Below, one piece after another: positions 23,254 to 30,661 of a stretch of DNA of 64,000 bases. This stretch comes from JBFWVR01 sp050246635. Lineage in GTDB: Bacteria > Acidobacteriota > Vicinamibacteria > Vicinamibacterales > UBA2999. A program made the translations under genes and the position numbers. Position 1 is the first letter of the stretch, and every line of letters starts with the position of its first letter. The stretch spans positions 124,001 through 188,000 of the forward strand of contig JBFWVR010000004.1 in NCBI GenBank assembly GCA_050246635.1. The letters are read 5' to 3'. The notes beneath the pieces were generated by a model. It searched no databases. It saw only the letters and a list, made by a program, of their open reading frames with translations, and was not told where the DNA came from.

Positions 23254-24657
23254 ATGATCCCCGCCATGTCCAGAAGCGCACTCCGCCTCTCCATCCTCGC
23301 CACCGCGGCCATCGTTGCCGTCCTCGCCGCCACGCGTTCGGACGCGCAGTCCGGCGCCTTCTCGGTCGAGCCGTACCGAGCCGACGCCAACCGGCTGATC
23401 GAGGCGGCCCAGGCCGATCACTTCGCGTGGGAGCGCCTGGCCGAGCTGACCGACACCTATGGCGCGCGCCTCGCCGGCTCCGAGAACCTCAACCGCGCCA
23501 TCTCCTGGGCCGTCGAGACGATGAAGCAGGATGGCCTCGAGAACGTCCGGACCGAGAAGGTCATGGTGCCGCGCTGGGTGCGTGGACAGGAGAGCGCCAC
23601 GATCGTGGAGCCGGCCGAGCATCCCGTCGTGATGCTGGGGCTGGGCGGCAGCGTCGCGACGCCGCCGGACGGTCTCGAGGCCGAGGTGATGGTGGTCTCC
23701 AGCTTCGACGAGCTCAAGGCCCGCGCCGCCGAGGCGAAGGGCCGCATCGTCCTCTTCGACGTCCCGTACACCAACTACGGCCAGACGGTGCAGTACCGCT
23801 CCGGCGGCGCGAGCGCCGCGGCGCGCCTCGGCGCCGTTGCCGCGCTGGTGCGCTCGGTCGGTCCGATCGGCCTGCGCACGCCGCACACCGGCGGCATGAA
23901 TTACGCGGACGACGCGCCGAAGATCCCGACCGCGGCCATTGCCGCCGAGGACGCCAACCGCATCCACCGCATCGTCGGCCGCGGCCGCACGGTGCGGATG
24001 CGGCTGAAGATGGAGGCCCGCTTCGAGCCGGACGTCGAGTCGGCCAACGTCATCGGCGAGATCCGCGGGCGTGAGAAGCCCGAGGAGATCGTGCTCGTCG
24101 GCGGCCATTTCGACTCCTGGGATGTCGGCGCCGGCGCGTCGGACGATGGCGTGGGGGTCGTCGTCACCTGGGAGGCGGCGCGACTCATGAAGAAGCTCGG
24201 CATTCGCCCGCGCCGCACCGTGCGCGTCGTGCTCTTCACCAACGAGGAGAACGGGCTCCGTGGCGGCAACGGCTATCGCGACCAGCATATGGACGAGGCG
24301 AAGCAGCATGTGCTGTCGATCGAGTCCGACTCGGGTGTGTTCGCCCCGGGGCGCCTCGGGTTCACCGGATCGGAGGCGGCCACGGCGATGGTCCGCGAGA
24401 TCGGGACGCTGCTCGGGCCCCTCGGCCTCGCCAACATCGGCGGTGGTGGCGGCGGCGCCGACATCGGCCCCATCAGCCAGGCCGGCAACGTGCCGATGCT
24501 GGCGTATCAGGGGGATTCGGATCGTTACTTCACGATTCACCACACGCCGGCCGACACGGTGGACCGCATCGCCCCCGGCGAGGTGTCGAAGGCCGCCGCG
24601 GCGCTTGCCGTGATGACCTACGTTGCCGCCGAGATGCCGGAGCGCCTGCCGCAGTAG
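23254..24657 (+). CDS. Secreted M28 peptidase (carboxypeptidase-Q-like)
   Basis: 467 residues; signal peptide (LATAAIVAVLAATRSDAQ). A PA-type insert lies around 120-240 (RIVLFDVPYTNYGQTVQYR). Zinc-site motifs: GGHFDSWDVG with D in GASDDGVG, the catalytic EE of TNEENGLRGG, IESDSG and the final FTIHHTPADT. The order and PA domain match the plasma-glutamate-carboxypeptidase branch of M28, which cleaves dipeptides outside the cytoplasm. ATG 23254 and ATG 23266 both fit; neither has a Shine-Dalgarno site. Confidence 0.92.
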   Translation: MIPAMSRSALRLSILATAAIVAVLAATRSDAQSGAFSVEPYRADANRLIEAAQADHFAWERLAELTDTYGARLAGSENLNRAISWAVETMKQDGLENVRTEKVMVPRWVRGQESATIVEPAEHPVVMLGLGGSVATPPDGLEAEVMVVSSFDELKARAAEAKGRIVLFDVPYTNYGQTVQYRSGGASAAARLGAVAALVRSVGPIGLRTPHTGGMNYADDAPKIPTAAIAAEDANRIHRIVGRGRTVRMRLKMEARFEPDVESANVIGEIRGREKPEEIVLVGGHFDSWDVGAGASDDGVGVVVTWEAARLMKKLGIRPRRTVRVVLFTNEENGLRGGNGYRDQHMDEAKQHVLSIESDSGVFAPGRLGFTGSEAATAMVREIGTLLGPLGLANIGGGGGGADIGPISQAGNVPMLAYQGDSDRYFTIHHTPADTVDRIAPGEVSKAAAALAVMTYVAAEMPERLPQ

Positions 24658-24741
24658 CGCGCGACGTCGAGACCTGCGACGATCTGCCGCAGGGGCGTCC
24701 GGCTGGCGGCTCCGGGTCCCTGTGGCAGGATCGTCACATCC

Positions 24742-25995
24742 ATGGAAGGCGGACGCATCGTCACGGCGCGCTGGCTGGCCCGGTTCCGCTGGGCTGTCGG
24801 CCTCGGCGCGATTGGCCTGCTCGTGATCGGCCGGACGGTGCTGGGCCTGCAGTACAGCACCCCGCTCGTGCTCGGGCTGCTGGCCGCCCTCGGCGTCAGC
24901 AATCTCTGGTTCGAAAGTCGCCTCGGCCGCGACGACGACCCGACGGGCACGCTGCTGGGCGGCCTGGTCCTGCTGGACGTCGTCCTGCTGACCGGCGTGC
25001 TCCTTGCGACCGGCGGGCCGTCGAATCCCTTCACCGTCGCCTATCTCGTCTACATCACCCTCGCCGCGGTCATCCTCGATGCCCGGTGGACCTGGGGCAT
25101 CGCGGTTGCGGCCGTCGTTGGCTATGCGGTGCTGTTTCTCGGTGGCGGCGCCCCGGCCGTTGACCCGGCGCATGCCGCGCACCTGGCGGCGATGCCCGAG
25201 ACCGGCCACCTGGCGGGCATGTGGGTCGCGTTCATGATCGCCGCCGCGTTGACCGCGAGCTTCGTCACGCGGATCCGCACCGCGCTCGAGCAGCGGGAGC
25301 GTGCGCTCGCCCAGGCGCGCCACGAGTCGGCGCGGCACGAGCGCCTGGCGTCGCTGACGACACTGGCCGCCGGCGCGGCCCACGAACTGGCCACCCCCCT
25401 GGGCACGATCCTCATCGCCGCCCGTGAGCTCGAGCGGGCGGCAGGGGAGCCTGGCGTGCCGCCCGTGGTGGTGGACGACGTGAAGCTGATCGCGGAACAG
25501 GTGACGCGGTGCCGGACGATCCTGGACCACATGAGCGGACGCGCCGACGAGTCCGCGGCCGAGCCTGCCGAGCTCGTGGACCCGGTACGGGCGGCGTGTG
25601 ACGCGGTCGCGCTGCTGCCGGGCGGACAGGACCGGGTCGAGGTGCGGCCGCACATCGGCGTGCCGGCCCTGAAGCTGCCGCGTGTTGGCCTGGTGCGCGT
25701 GCTCGTGTCGATCGTCAAGAATGGCCTCGACGCCGGCGGCGACGCACCGGTCGTCGTGGACATCTCGCCCTCCGCCCACGGCGTGGCCTTGCGGGTCAGC
25801 GATCACGGGCAGGGGATGGAGCCGGCGGTGCGCGAACGCGCGGGGGAGCCGTTCTTCACCACGAAGCCGCCGGGGCAGGGCTTCGGCCTCGGCCTCTTCC
25901 TGGCGCGCACGTTCGCCGAGCGCTGGGGCGGGCGGTTCGACCTGCAATCCACGCCGGGGCAGGGCACCACGGTGAGCCTGGAGTTCGATGCCTGA
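24742..25995 (+). CDS. regB: RegB/PrrB-type redox-sensing histidine kinase
   Basis: 417 residues. Six membrane helices fill the first ~175 residues and include GGPSNPF at 91-97, the motif that senses quinones in RegB. A short coiled linker leads to the H-box GAAHELATPL with the phospho-accepting H214. C257 in EQVTRCRTIL matches the redox-active cysteine of RegB (C265 in Rhodobacter). The ATPase domain has N in VSIVKNGLDAGG, DHGQGM and GFGLGLFLA. RegB kinases respond to respiratory redox state. The partner regulator overlaps by eight bases. That both sensing motifs survive in this lineage is notable. Confidence 0.93.
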   Translation: MEGGRIVTARWLARFRWAVGLGAIGLLVIGRTVLGLQYSTPLVLGLLAALGVSNLWFESRLGRDDDPTGTLLGGLVLLDVVLLTGVLLATGGPSNPFTVAYLVYITLAAVILDARWTWGIAVAAVVGYAVLFLGGGAPAVDPAHAAHLAAMPETGHLAGMWVAFMIAAALTASFVTRIRTALEQRERALAQARHESARHERLASLTTLAAGAAHELATPLGTILIAARELERAAGEPGVPPVVVDDVKLIAEQVTRCRTILDHMSGRADESAAEPAELVDPVRAACDAVALLPGGQDRVEVRPHIGVPALKLPRVGLVRVLVSIVKNGLDAGGDAPVVVDISPSAHGVALRVSDHGQGMEPAVRERAGEPFFTTKPPGQGFGLGLFLARTFAERWGGRFDLQSTPGQGTTVSLEFDA

Positions 25996-26545
25996 GATCG
26001 ACGTCACGCGCACGCCCGCGTCCGTGTTGCTCGTCGAGGACGATGAGCGGCTGCGGACGCGGCTTGCCCGGGCGCTCGAGGAGCGCGGCTTCGAGGTGCG
26101 CGCGGCGGAAGATCGCGCGTCGGCGATCGCGGCGGCGACCGACGACAGCCCCGAGTACGCGATCGTGGACCTGCGGCTGCCGGATGGCTCCGGGCTCGAG
26201 GTCGTGAGCGGCCTGCGCGCCATCGACCCGGCCACACGCGTTGTCGTGCTCACGGGGTACGGCAGCATCGCGACGGCGGTCGAGGCCGTGCGGCTCGGTG
26301 CCGCCGACTACCTCACGAAACCAGCCGACACGGATCAGATCGTCGCCGTCCTGCTCGGCCAGGCTCCCGCCTCGCCCACGAGTCCAGGCGCCATCGAGGT
26401 GCCGTCGCTGGCGCGGGTGGAGTGGGAGCACATCCAGCGCGTGCTCGCGGACTGTGGCGGCAACATCTCGCAGGCCGCGCGCCTGCTGGGGATCCACCGT
26501 CGCTCCCTGCAGCGCAAGCTGTCGAAGTTCCCGGTGTCGCGATGA
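25988..26545 (+). CDS. regA: RegA/PrrA-type response regulator
   Basis: 185 residues: receiver domain with acidic pair ED/D at 18-19, phospho-acceptor D61 in YAIVDLRLPDGSG, T89 and K111, a short proline linker, and a C-terminal Fis-type helix-turn-helix (NISQAARLLGIHRRSLQRKL). This compact receiver-Fis layout is that of RegA/PrrA/ActR, global regulators of respiration, carbon and nitrogen fixation genes in proteobacteria. It overlaps the kinase by eight bases and the following cytochrome gene by four (ATGA), so the three are translationally coupled. Confidence 0.93.
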   Translation: MPEIDVTRTPASVLLVEDDERLRTRLARALEERGFEVRAAEDRASAIAAATDDSPEYAIVDLRLPDGSGLEVVSGLRAIDPATRVVVLTGYGSIATAVEAVRLGAADYLTKPADTDQIVAVLLGQAPASPTSPGAIEVPSLARVEWEHIQRVLADCGGNISQAARLLGIHRRSLQRKLSKFPVSR

Positions 26546-26949
26546 ACATGCACGAGCAGACGGAAACGGGGACGGTCCCCACTTCCCGCGCGGTCGCCCT
26601 GGTCATCCTCGCCCTCACGGCCGGGCTGGCCGCTTGCTCCTCCGCCCCTCCAGCCCCCGATCCTGCACACGGTCGCACTTTGTATGCGACCAACGGCTGT
26701 GCTGCGTGCCACGGGGAGTCGGGGCAGGGGGACGGGCGGCTGGGGCTCACCCTGACGCCGCGCCCCCCGGACTTCCACGACGCGTCGGCGTTCAGAAACC
26801 CCAGAAATATTGATAAAATAGCGGAAGTCATCGCGGCAGGGGCGGCGGCCCGCCCCACGCCGATGCCGGCCTACGACTACCTGCCGGAGACGGAACGCCG
26901 CGATTTGGCCGCCTTCGTCCTCTCCCTTGCCGAGGCCCCGGCACCCTGA
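26542..26949 (+). CDS. Cytochrome c lipoprotein
   Basis: 135 residues. The N-terminus has a lipobox LAAC with C32, followed by a class I cytochrome c domain: CAACH at 53-57 binds haem, and the methionine in PTPMPAYDY is the likely sixth ligand. It would be a membrane-tethered periplasmic electron carrier. The start overlaps the regulator stop. Residues 7-15 (TETGTVPTS) are encoded by a copy of the GGGGAC-GTCCCC repeat (26562-26586), so a mobile-type palindrome forms the front of the signal sequence. The feoA promoter overlaps the end of this gene. Confidence 0.9.
   Translation: MNMHEQTETGTVPTSRAVALVILALTAGLAACSSAPPAPDPAHGRTLYATNGCAACHGESGQGDGRLGLTLTPRPPDFHDASAFRNPRNIDKIAEVIAAGAAARPTPMPAYDYLPETERRDLAAFVLSLAEAPAP
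26562..26586. repeat. GGGGAC-GTCCCC palindrome inside the cytochrome c gene
   Basis: GGAAACGGGGACGGTCCCC followed by ACTTCC, the same palindrome as the intergenic family, but within codons 7-15 of the cytochrome lipoprotein. The frame is kept open. Confidence 0.8.
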
Positions 26950-26955
26950 TACACT
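26927..26955 (+). promoter_or_regulatory. Candidate feoA promoter
   Basis: -35 TTGCCG (26927-26932), 17-bp spacer, -10 TACACT (26950-26955). Transcription would begin near 26962, just before the dyad at 26964-26980. Confidence 0.5.
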
Positions 26956-26963
26956 GGAAGAAG

Positions 26964-26980
26964 TTGAGACGTAGTCTCAA
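26964..26980. promoter_or_regulatory. Operator-like dyad before feoA
   Basis: TTGAGACGTAGTCTCAA, a perfect 7-3-7 inverted repeat at the predicted transcription start of the feo genes. Its TGA-A-T-TCA skeleton resembles Fur-family boxes. Position and target suggest an iron-responsive repressor site; the protein is not identified here. Confidence 0.6.
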
Positions 26981-27001
26981 GTTTCATCCAGGAGCCACCC
27001 C

Positions 27002-27238
27002 GTGGCGGATCTCAAACCGGAATGTCTCGCGGCCGTCCCCGTTGGGGGCACCGCCGTCGTCTCACGCGTCAGTGGTGATCGCCCGGTCGTGCGGCGCCTG
27101 CTCGAGATGGGCCTCGTGCCCGGCACCCCCGTCACGATGCAGCGTGTGGCCCCGCTCGGCGATCCGATCGAGTTGCGCGTCCGCAACTACGCGTTGTCCA
27201 TCCGCCGTGCCGATGCCCTCGGTATCGAAGTGAAATAG
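27002..27238 (+). CDS. feoA: FeoA ferrous-iron transport accessory protein
   Basis: 78 residues forming one SH3-like FeoA domain: LAAVPVGGTAVVSRVSG, then RRLLEMGLVPGTPVTM and a final LSIRRADALGIEV. FeoA is a small cytoplasmic partner of FeoB needed for full Fe(II) uptake. The GTG at 27002 follows AGGAG (26990-26994) by seven bases. feoB begins 43 bases later on the same strand, so both probably share the promoter and dyad upstream. Confidence 0.93.
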   Translation: MADLKPECLAAVPVGGTAVVSRVSGDRPVVRRLLEMGLVPGTPVTMQRVAPLGDPIELRVRNYALSIRRADALGIEVK

Positions 27239-27281
27239 GACCCCGACGGGCGACCCCGTCGCTGTTCCCCACGGTCGCCTC

Positions 27282-29549
27282 ATGTCGACGCTCGCCCCAC
27301 CGACTCCGGCTGTCCTTCCGCGCGCGCCCCGCGACGGCCGGCGCGCGCCGCTCGTGCTCGTGGCCGGCAATCCCAACGCCGGCAAGTCCACCCTCTTCAA
27401 TGCGCTGACCGGTGCCAACGCGAAGGTTGGCAACTACCCCGGCGTCACCATCGATCGCAAGTCGGCCACGCTGGTCGTGCCCGACGGCCGGCGCGTCGAG
27501 CTCGTCGACCTCCCTGGCACCTACAGCCTGAGCGCGCGATCCGCCGAGGAGCAGATTGCGGTGGACGCGATGCTCGGCCGTGCGGCCATGGACGCCACGG
27601 GCACCGCCCGCCAGCCCGACGCCATCGTCGTCGTCGCGGACGCGACGGCGCTCGGTCGAGGGCTTTACCTGCTGCTGGAAGTCCTCGAAACCGGCGTCCC
27701 TGTCGTCCTGGCGCTCAACATGGCGGACGAGGCCGAGCGTGACGGCATCCGCATCGACACGGCCCGACTCGCCGACCTGACGGGCGCCCGTGTCGTGACG
27801 ACCGTGGCCAAGCGCGGGCTCGGGCTGACCGAGCTGGCCCGGGCGGTGGAGGCGGCCATCGACGACACGGCCTCCGACGCCGAGGTCCGAGCCGGCGTCG
27901 ACCTCGCGCCCGCCTTGCTGGACGATCTCGATGCGCTCGAGCAGCGCATCCTGCAGGAGCACGTCTTCGAGCGGCCGGCCGCCGCACGCGCGTGGGCCCT
28001 CTGGCTCCTGCTCTCGATTGACGAAAAAGACGATGACCTGCGGAACATCCCGCCGGGGCTGCGCCAGGCGGCACGCGAGATCCAGGCCCGCACGCGTGAG
28101 GCGGGCCGTGACCTCGACCTGGAGATCATCGGATCCCGGTACCGCCGGGTGGACGAGCTCGTCAAGGCGGTGGCCACCCACGAGCACCACGACGGCGTCA
28201 GCTGGACCGAGCGGCTCGACTCGATCCTCACGCACCGCATCTCCGGCGCGCTGATCTTCGCCGCGGTCATGCTCGTGGTGTTCCAGGCGCTCTTCACCTG
28301 GTCCGAGCCCGCCATCGGGATCATCGAGGAAGCGGTCGCCGCCCTGCAGGGCGTGGTCACGGGCTGGCTGCCCGCGGGACCACTCTCCAGCCTGGTCGTC
28401 GACGGCGTGATTGCCGGCGTCGGCAACGTGATCGTGTTCGTCCCGCAGATCGCGCTGCTGTTCCTCTTCATTGGCCTGCTCGAGGACCTCGGGTACCTGG
28501 CGCGTGTCGCGTTCGTCATCGACCGCATCATGCGGTCGGTCGGCCTGCACGGCCGGGCCTTCGTCCCGATGCTGTCGGGCTTCTCGTGTGCCGTGCCGGC
28601 GGTGATGGCCACCCGGACGATCGAGAACAAGACCGACCGGCTCCTGACGATGCTGGTGCTGCCGCTGATGTCGTGCAGCGCGCGCCTGCCCGTGTACGTG
28701 CTGGTCACCGCGACGGTCTTCGCGCCAGGCTCGCGGGTCGGGTTCGTCAGCACGGGCGCCCTCGTGCTCTTCGCGATGTACATGCTGTCGGTGGTCGCGG
28801 CGCTCGGCGCGGCGGCGGTGCTGCGGCGGACGGCGCTCCGGGGACCGGGATCGACGCTGGTGCTGGAGCTGCCCCCGTACCGCCTGCCGGTGATGAGCGT
28901 GCTGCTCCGGGGCGTCTGGCACCGCGTGCGCACCTTCCTGGTCGACGCCGGCACCATCATCCTCGCCCTGACGGTGGTCCTGTGGGCGCTCCTGTACTAC
29001 CCGCGGAGCTCCGAGATCGAGCAGCGCTTCGACCAGCAGCGGGCCGAGGCGGTGGCCACGCTCACGCCCCCGGCGGCGGACGAGCGGGTGGCCGCGCTCG
29101 ACAGCCAGCAGGCGGGCGAGCAACTCCGCTACAGCTTTGCGGGACGGCTCGGCCACGCGATCGAGCCGGTGATCGAGCCGCTCGGCTTCGACTGGCGCAT
29201 TGGCGTCGGCATCCTCGGCGCGTTCGCCGCGCGCGAGGTCTTCGTCTCGACCCTCGGCATCGTCTTCGACATCTCCGAGGCGGACGAGGCGAACGAGCCG
29301 CTGCGGGAGGCGCTGCGTGGGGCCGAGTGGCCTGACGGGGCGACCCTCATGACCCCGCTGGTCGGGGTGTCGTTGATGGTGTTCTTCGTGCTGGCGTGCC
29401 AGTGCATGAGCACGATCGCGGTCGTGAAACGCGAGTCCGGCTCGTGGAAGTGGCCGACGTTCATGTTCGTGTACATGACCGTGCTCGCGTATACCGGGTC
29501 GCTGCTGGTCTACCAGGTCGGGAGCGCGCTCGGGTGGGGAGTGGGGTAA
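27282..29549 (+). CDS. feoB: FeoB ferrous-iron transporter
   Basis: 755 residues. The N-terminal G-protein domain has GNPNAGKST (29-37), the switch GNYPGVTIDRK, DLPGTYSL and NMADE; a helical GDI spacer follows. The membrane part carries two GATE segments, with the conserved cysteine-containing motifs SGFSCAVPAVMATR and PLMSCSARLPVY that line the Fe(II) path. It uses GTP-controlled transport of Fe(II) across the inner membrane. It is a full-length, intact FeoB. The stop TAA overlaps the start of a small downstream gene by one base. Confidence 0.95.
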   Translation: MSTLAPPTPAVLPRAPRDGRRAPLVLVAGNPNAGKSTLFNALTGANAKVGNYPGVTIDRKSATLVVPDGRRVELVDLPGTYSLSARSAEEQIAVDAMLGRAAMDATGTARQPDAIVVVADATALGRGLYLLLEVLETGVPVVLALNMADEAERDGIRIDTARLADLTGARVVTTVAKRGLGLTELARAVEAAIDDTASDAEVRAGVDLAPALLDDLDALEQRILQEHVFERPAAARAWALWLLLSIDEKDDDLRNIPPGLRQAAREIQARTREAGRDLDLEIIGSRYRRVDELVKAVATHEHHDGVSWTERLDSILTHRISGALIFAAVMLVVFQALFTWSEPAIGIIEEAVAALQGVVTGWLPAGPLSSLVVDGVIAGVGNVIVFVPQIALLFLFIGLLEDLGYLARVAFVIDRIMRSVGLHGRAFVPMLSGFSCAVPAVMATRTIENKTDRLLTMLVLPLMSCSARLPVYVLVTATVFAPGSRVGFVSTGALVLFAMYMLSVVAALGAAAVLRRTALRGPGSTLVLELPPYRLPVMSVLLRGVWHRVRTFLVDAGTIILALTVVLWALLYYPRSSEIEQRFDQQRAEAVATLTPPAADERVAALDSQQAGEQLRYSFAGRLGHAIEPVIEPLGFDWRIGVGILGAFAAREVFVSTLGIVFDISEADEANEPLREALRGAEWPDGATLMTPLVGVSLMVFFVLACQCMSTIAVVKRESGSWKWPTFMFVYMTVLAYTGSLLVYQVGSALGWGVG

Positions 29550-29698
29550 TGCCCTGGCAGGAGGTCGGCGTCTTCCTCATCGTGTCGGGCGCGGTCGTGT
29601 TCCTCGTGCGCCGGTTCATGGGACCGCGGAAGAAGAAGGGCGGCACCACGGCCTTCGTCCCGCTCGGTGAAGTCAAGCGCAACAGCGGCTGCCACTAA
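29549..29698 (+). CDS. Small FeoB-linked membrane protein
   Basis: 49 residues: one membrane helix (VGVFLIVSGAVVFLVRRFMG), a basic KKK stretch and a short tail ending NSGCH. It begins at ATG 29549, overlapping the feoB stop as TAATG, so it is translated with FeoB. Short one-helix proteins ending in cysteines are common after feoB (FeoB-associated Cys-rich or FeoC-like proteins), but this one has a single cysteine. Function unknown beyond the association. Confidence 0.72.
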   Translation: MPWQEVGVFLIVSGAVVFLVRRFMGPRKKKGGTTAFVPLGEVKRNSGCH

Positions 29699-29701
29699 CC
29701 T

Positions 29702-29803
29702 CTGGAATAGGGAATCAAGACACCGGAATTCGGAAAGGAATTCCGGAATTCTCGAATTCAGAATTCCTTTCTTGATTCGTGGATTCTGGATTCTCAATTC
29801 CAG
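29702..29803. repeat. AT-rich hairpin element, copy 2
   Basis: Two 49-base arms (29702-29750 and 29755-29803) with only a 4-base loop. Both arms read CTGGAAT at the outer end, GAATC in the middle and GAAAGGAATTC near the loop. The best-preserved of the three copies. It lies between the feo genes and sodC. Confidence 0.9.
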
Positions 29804-29858
29804 CGTCCTGTGCCCACTCCAGCTGGTGGAGGGCCGGTTTGTGGTACGGTACGAGAAT

Positions 29859-29871
29859 CGCTTTGAAAGCG
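29859..29871. promoter_or_regulatory. Short dyad in the sodC leader
   Basis: CGCTTTGAAAGCG, a perfect 6-1-6 dyad five bases before the ribosome-binding site AAGGAG (29877-29882). It could be a protein site or a small hairpin. Confidence 0.3.
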
Positions 29872-29888
29872 GAGTGAAGGAGATCCCG

Positions 29889-30410
29889 ATGCAGCGAATG
29901 CTCTCGTCCCTGGCCCTGTCGGGCTGCCTGCTTGCGACGGCGGCCCTGGCCGCAGCGCAGACGCCGATGACGGCGAAGGCCGAATTGAAGAACGCAAACG
30001 GCGAGGTCGTGGGCCACGCCACCCTCACCGAGACGCCGCACGGCGTCCTGATTCGGACCGAGTTGACGAAGGTCCCGCCCGGCGTGCATGCCTTCCACAT
30101 CCACGCGGTGGGCAAGTGCGAGCCGCCCTTCACAAGCGCGGGCGGCCACTTCAACCCGGCCGGCAAGCAGCACGGCATCAAGAACCCGCAGGGGATGCAC
30201 GCCGGCGACATGCCGAACATCGAGGTGCCCTCGAGCGGCATGCTCACCTTCGAGAAGCTCGACCAGGCCGTGACGCTCGGCTCCGGCTCGAACAGCCTCT
30301 TCGACGCCGACGGCTCCGCGCTGATGCTCCACGAGCACGGCGACGACTACACCAGCGATCCTGCCGGCGACGCCGGCTCCCGGATCGCGTGCGGCGTGAT
30401 CACCAAGTAA
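29889..30410 (+). CDS. sodC: Periplasmic Cu/Zn superoxide dismutase
   Basis: 173 residues with a signal peptide (LALSGCLLATAALAAAQ). Metal ligands are all visible: H70 and H72 in HAFHIHAVG, H87 in SAGGHFNP, H95, H104 and D107 in MHAGDMPN, and the last copper histidine H148 in LHEHGDDYTSDPAG. The structural disulphide would join C77 and C168. It converts superoxide to oxygen and peroxide in the periplasm. AAGGAG lies six bases before the ATG. It is probably a one-gene unit, since an AT-rich repeat separates it from feoB. Confidence 0.95.
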   Translation: MQRMLSSLALSGCLLATAALAAAQTPMTAKAELKNANGEVVGHATLTETPHGVLIRTELTKVPPGVHAFHIHAVGKCEPPFTSAGGHFNPAGKQHGIKNPQGMHAGDMPNIEVPSSGMLTFEKLDQAVTLGSGSNSLFDADGSALMLHEHGDDYTSDPAGDAGSRIACGVITK

Positions 30411-30661
30411 CGCCCACGCGACTCGTCGTGCCACGGCCACGGGCCGGCCCTCCCCACGGAGCGCCGGCCCGTTTTGCTTTGTCCTTCATGCCTTCGTGCC
30501 TTCGTGCCTTCGTGCCCTTAGTACCCTTCGTGTCCTTCGATCCAGTCACACCAACTTTGCGCGGCTGACCCACCACCGTCACGTCCACCCGACACACTGG
30601 CTCCCATCCTGGCGCGGCACGCCTGCCGTGCCCACTGCACTTGATCCCGAGGATGTTTCCG
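30411..30661. other. Intergenic stretch with a CTTCGTG array
   Basis: About 250 bases without a gene after sodC. The stretch 30482-30545 is an array of 8- and 9-bp units (CCTTCGTG, CCTTCGTGC, CCTTCGTGT, with CCTTAGTAC). The rest shows no clear promoter. A GAGG at 30649-30652 serves the next gene. Confidence 0.75.

Noticed and set aside
23143..26268. 1041-codon minus-strand frame opposite the M28 peptidase and RegB
   Set aside because: No domain is recognisable, it spans three unrelated plus-strand genes, and composition is typical of a GC-rich shadow frame.
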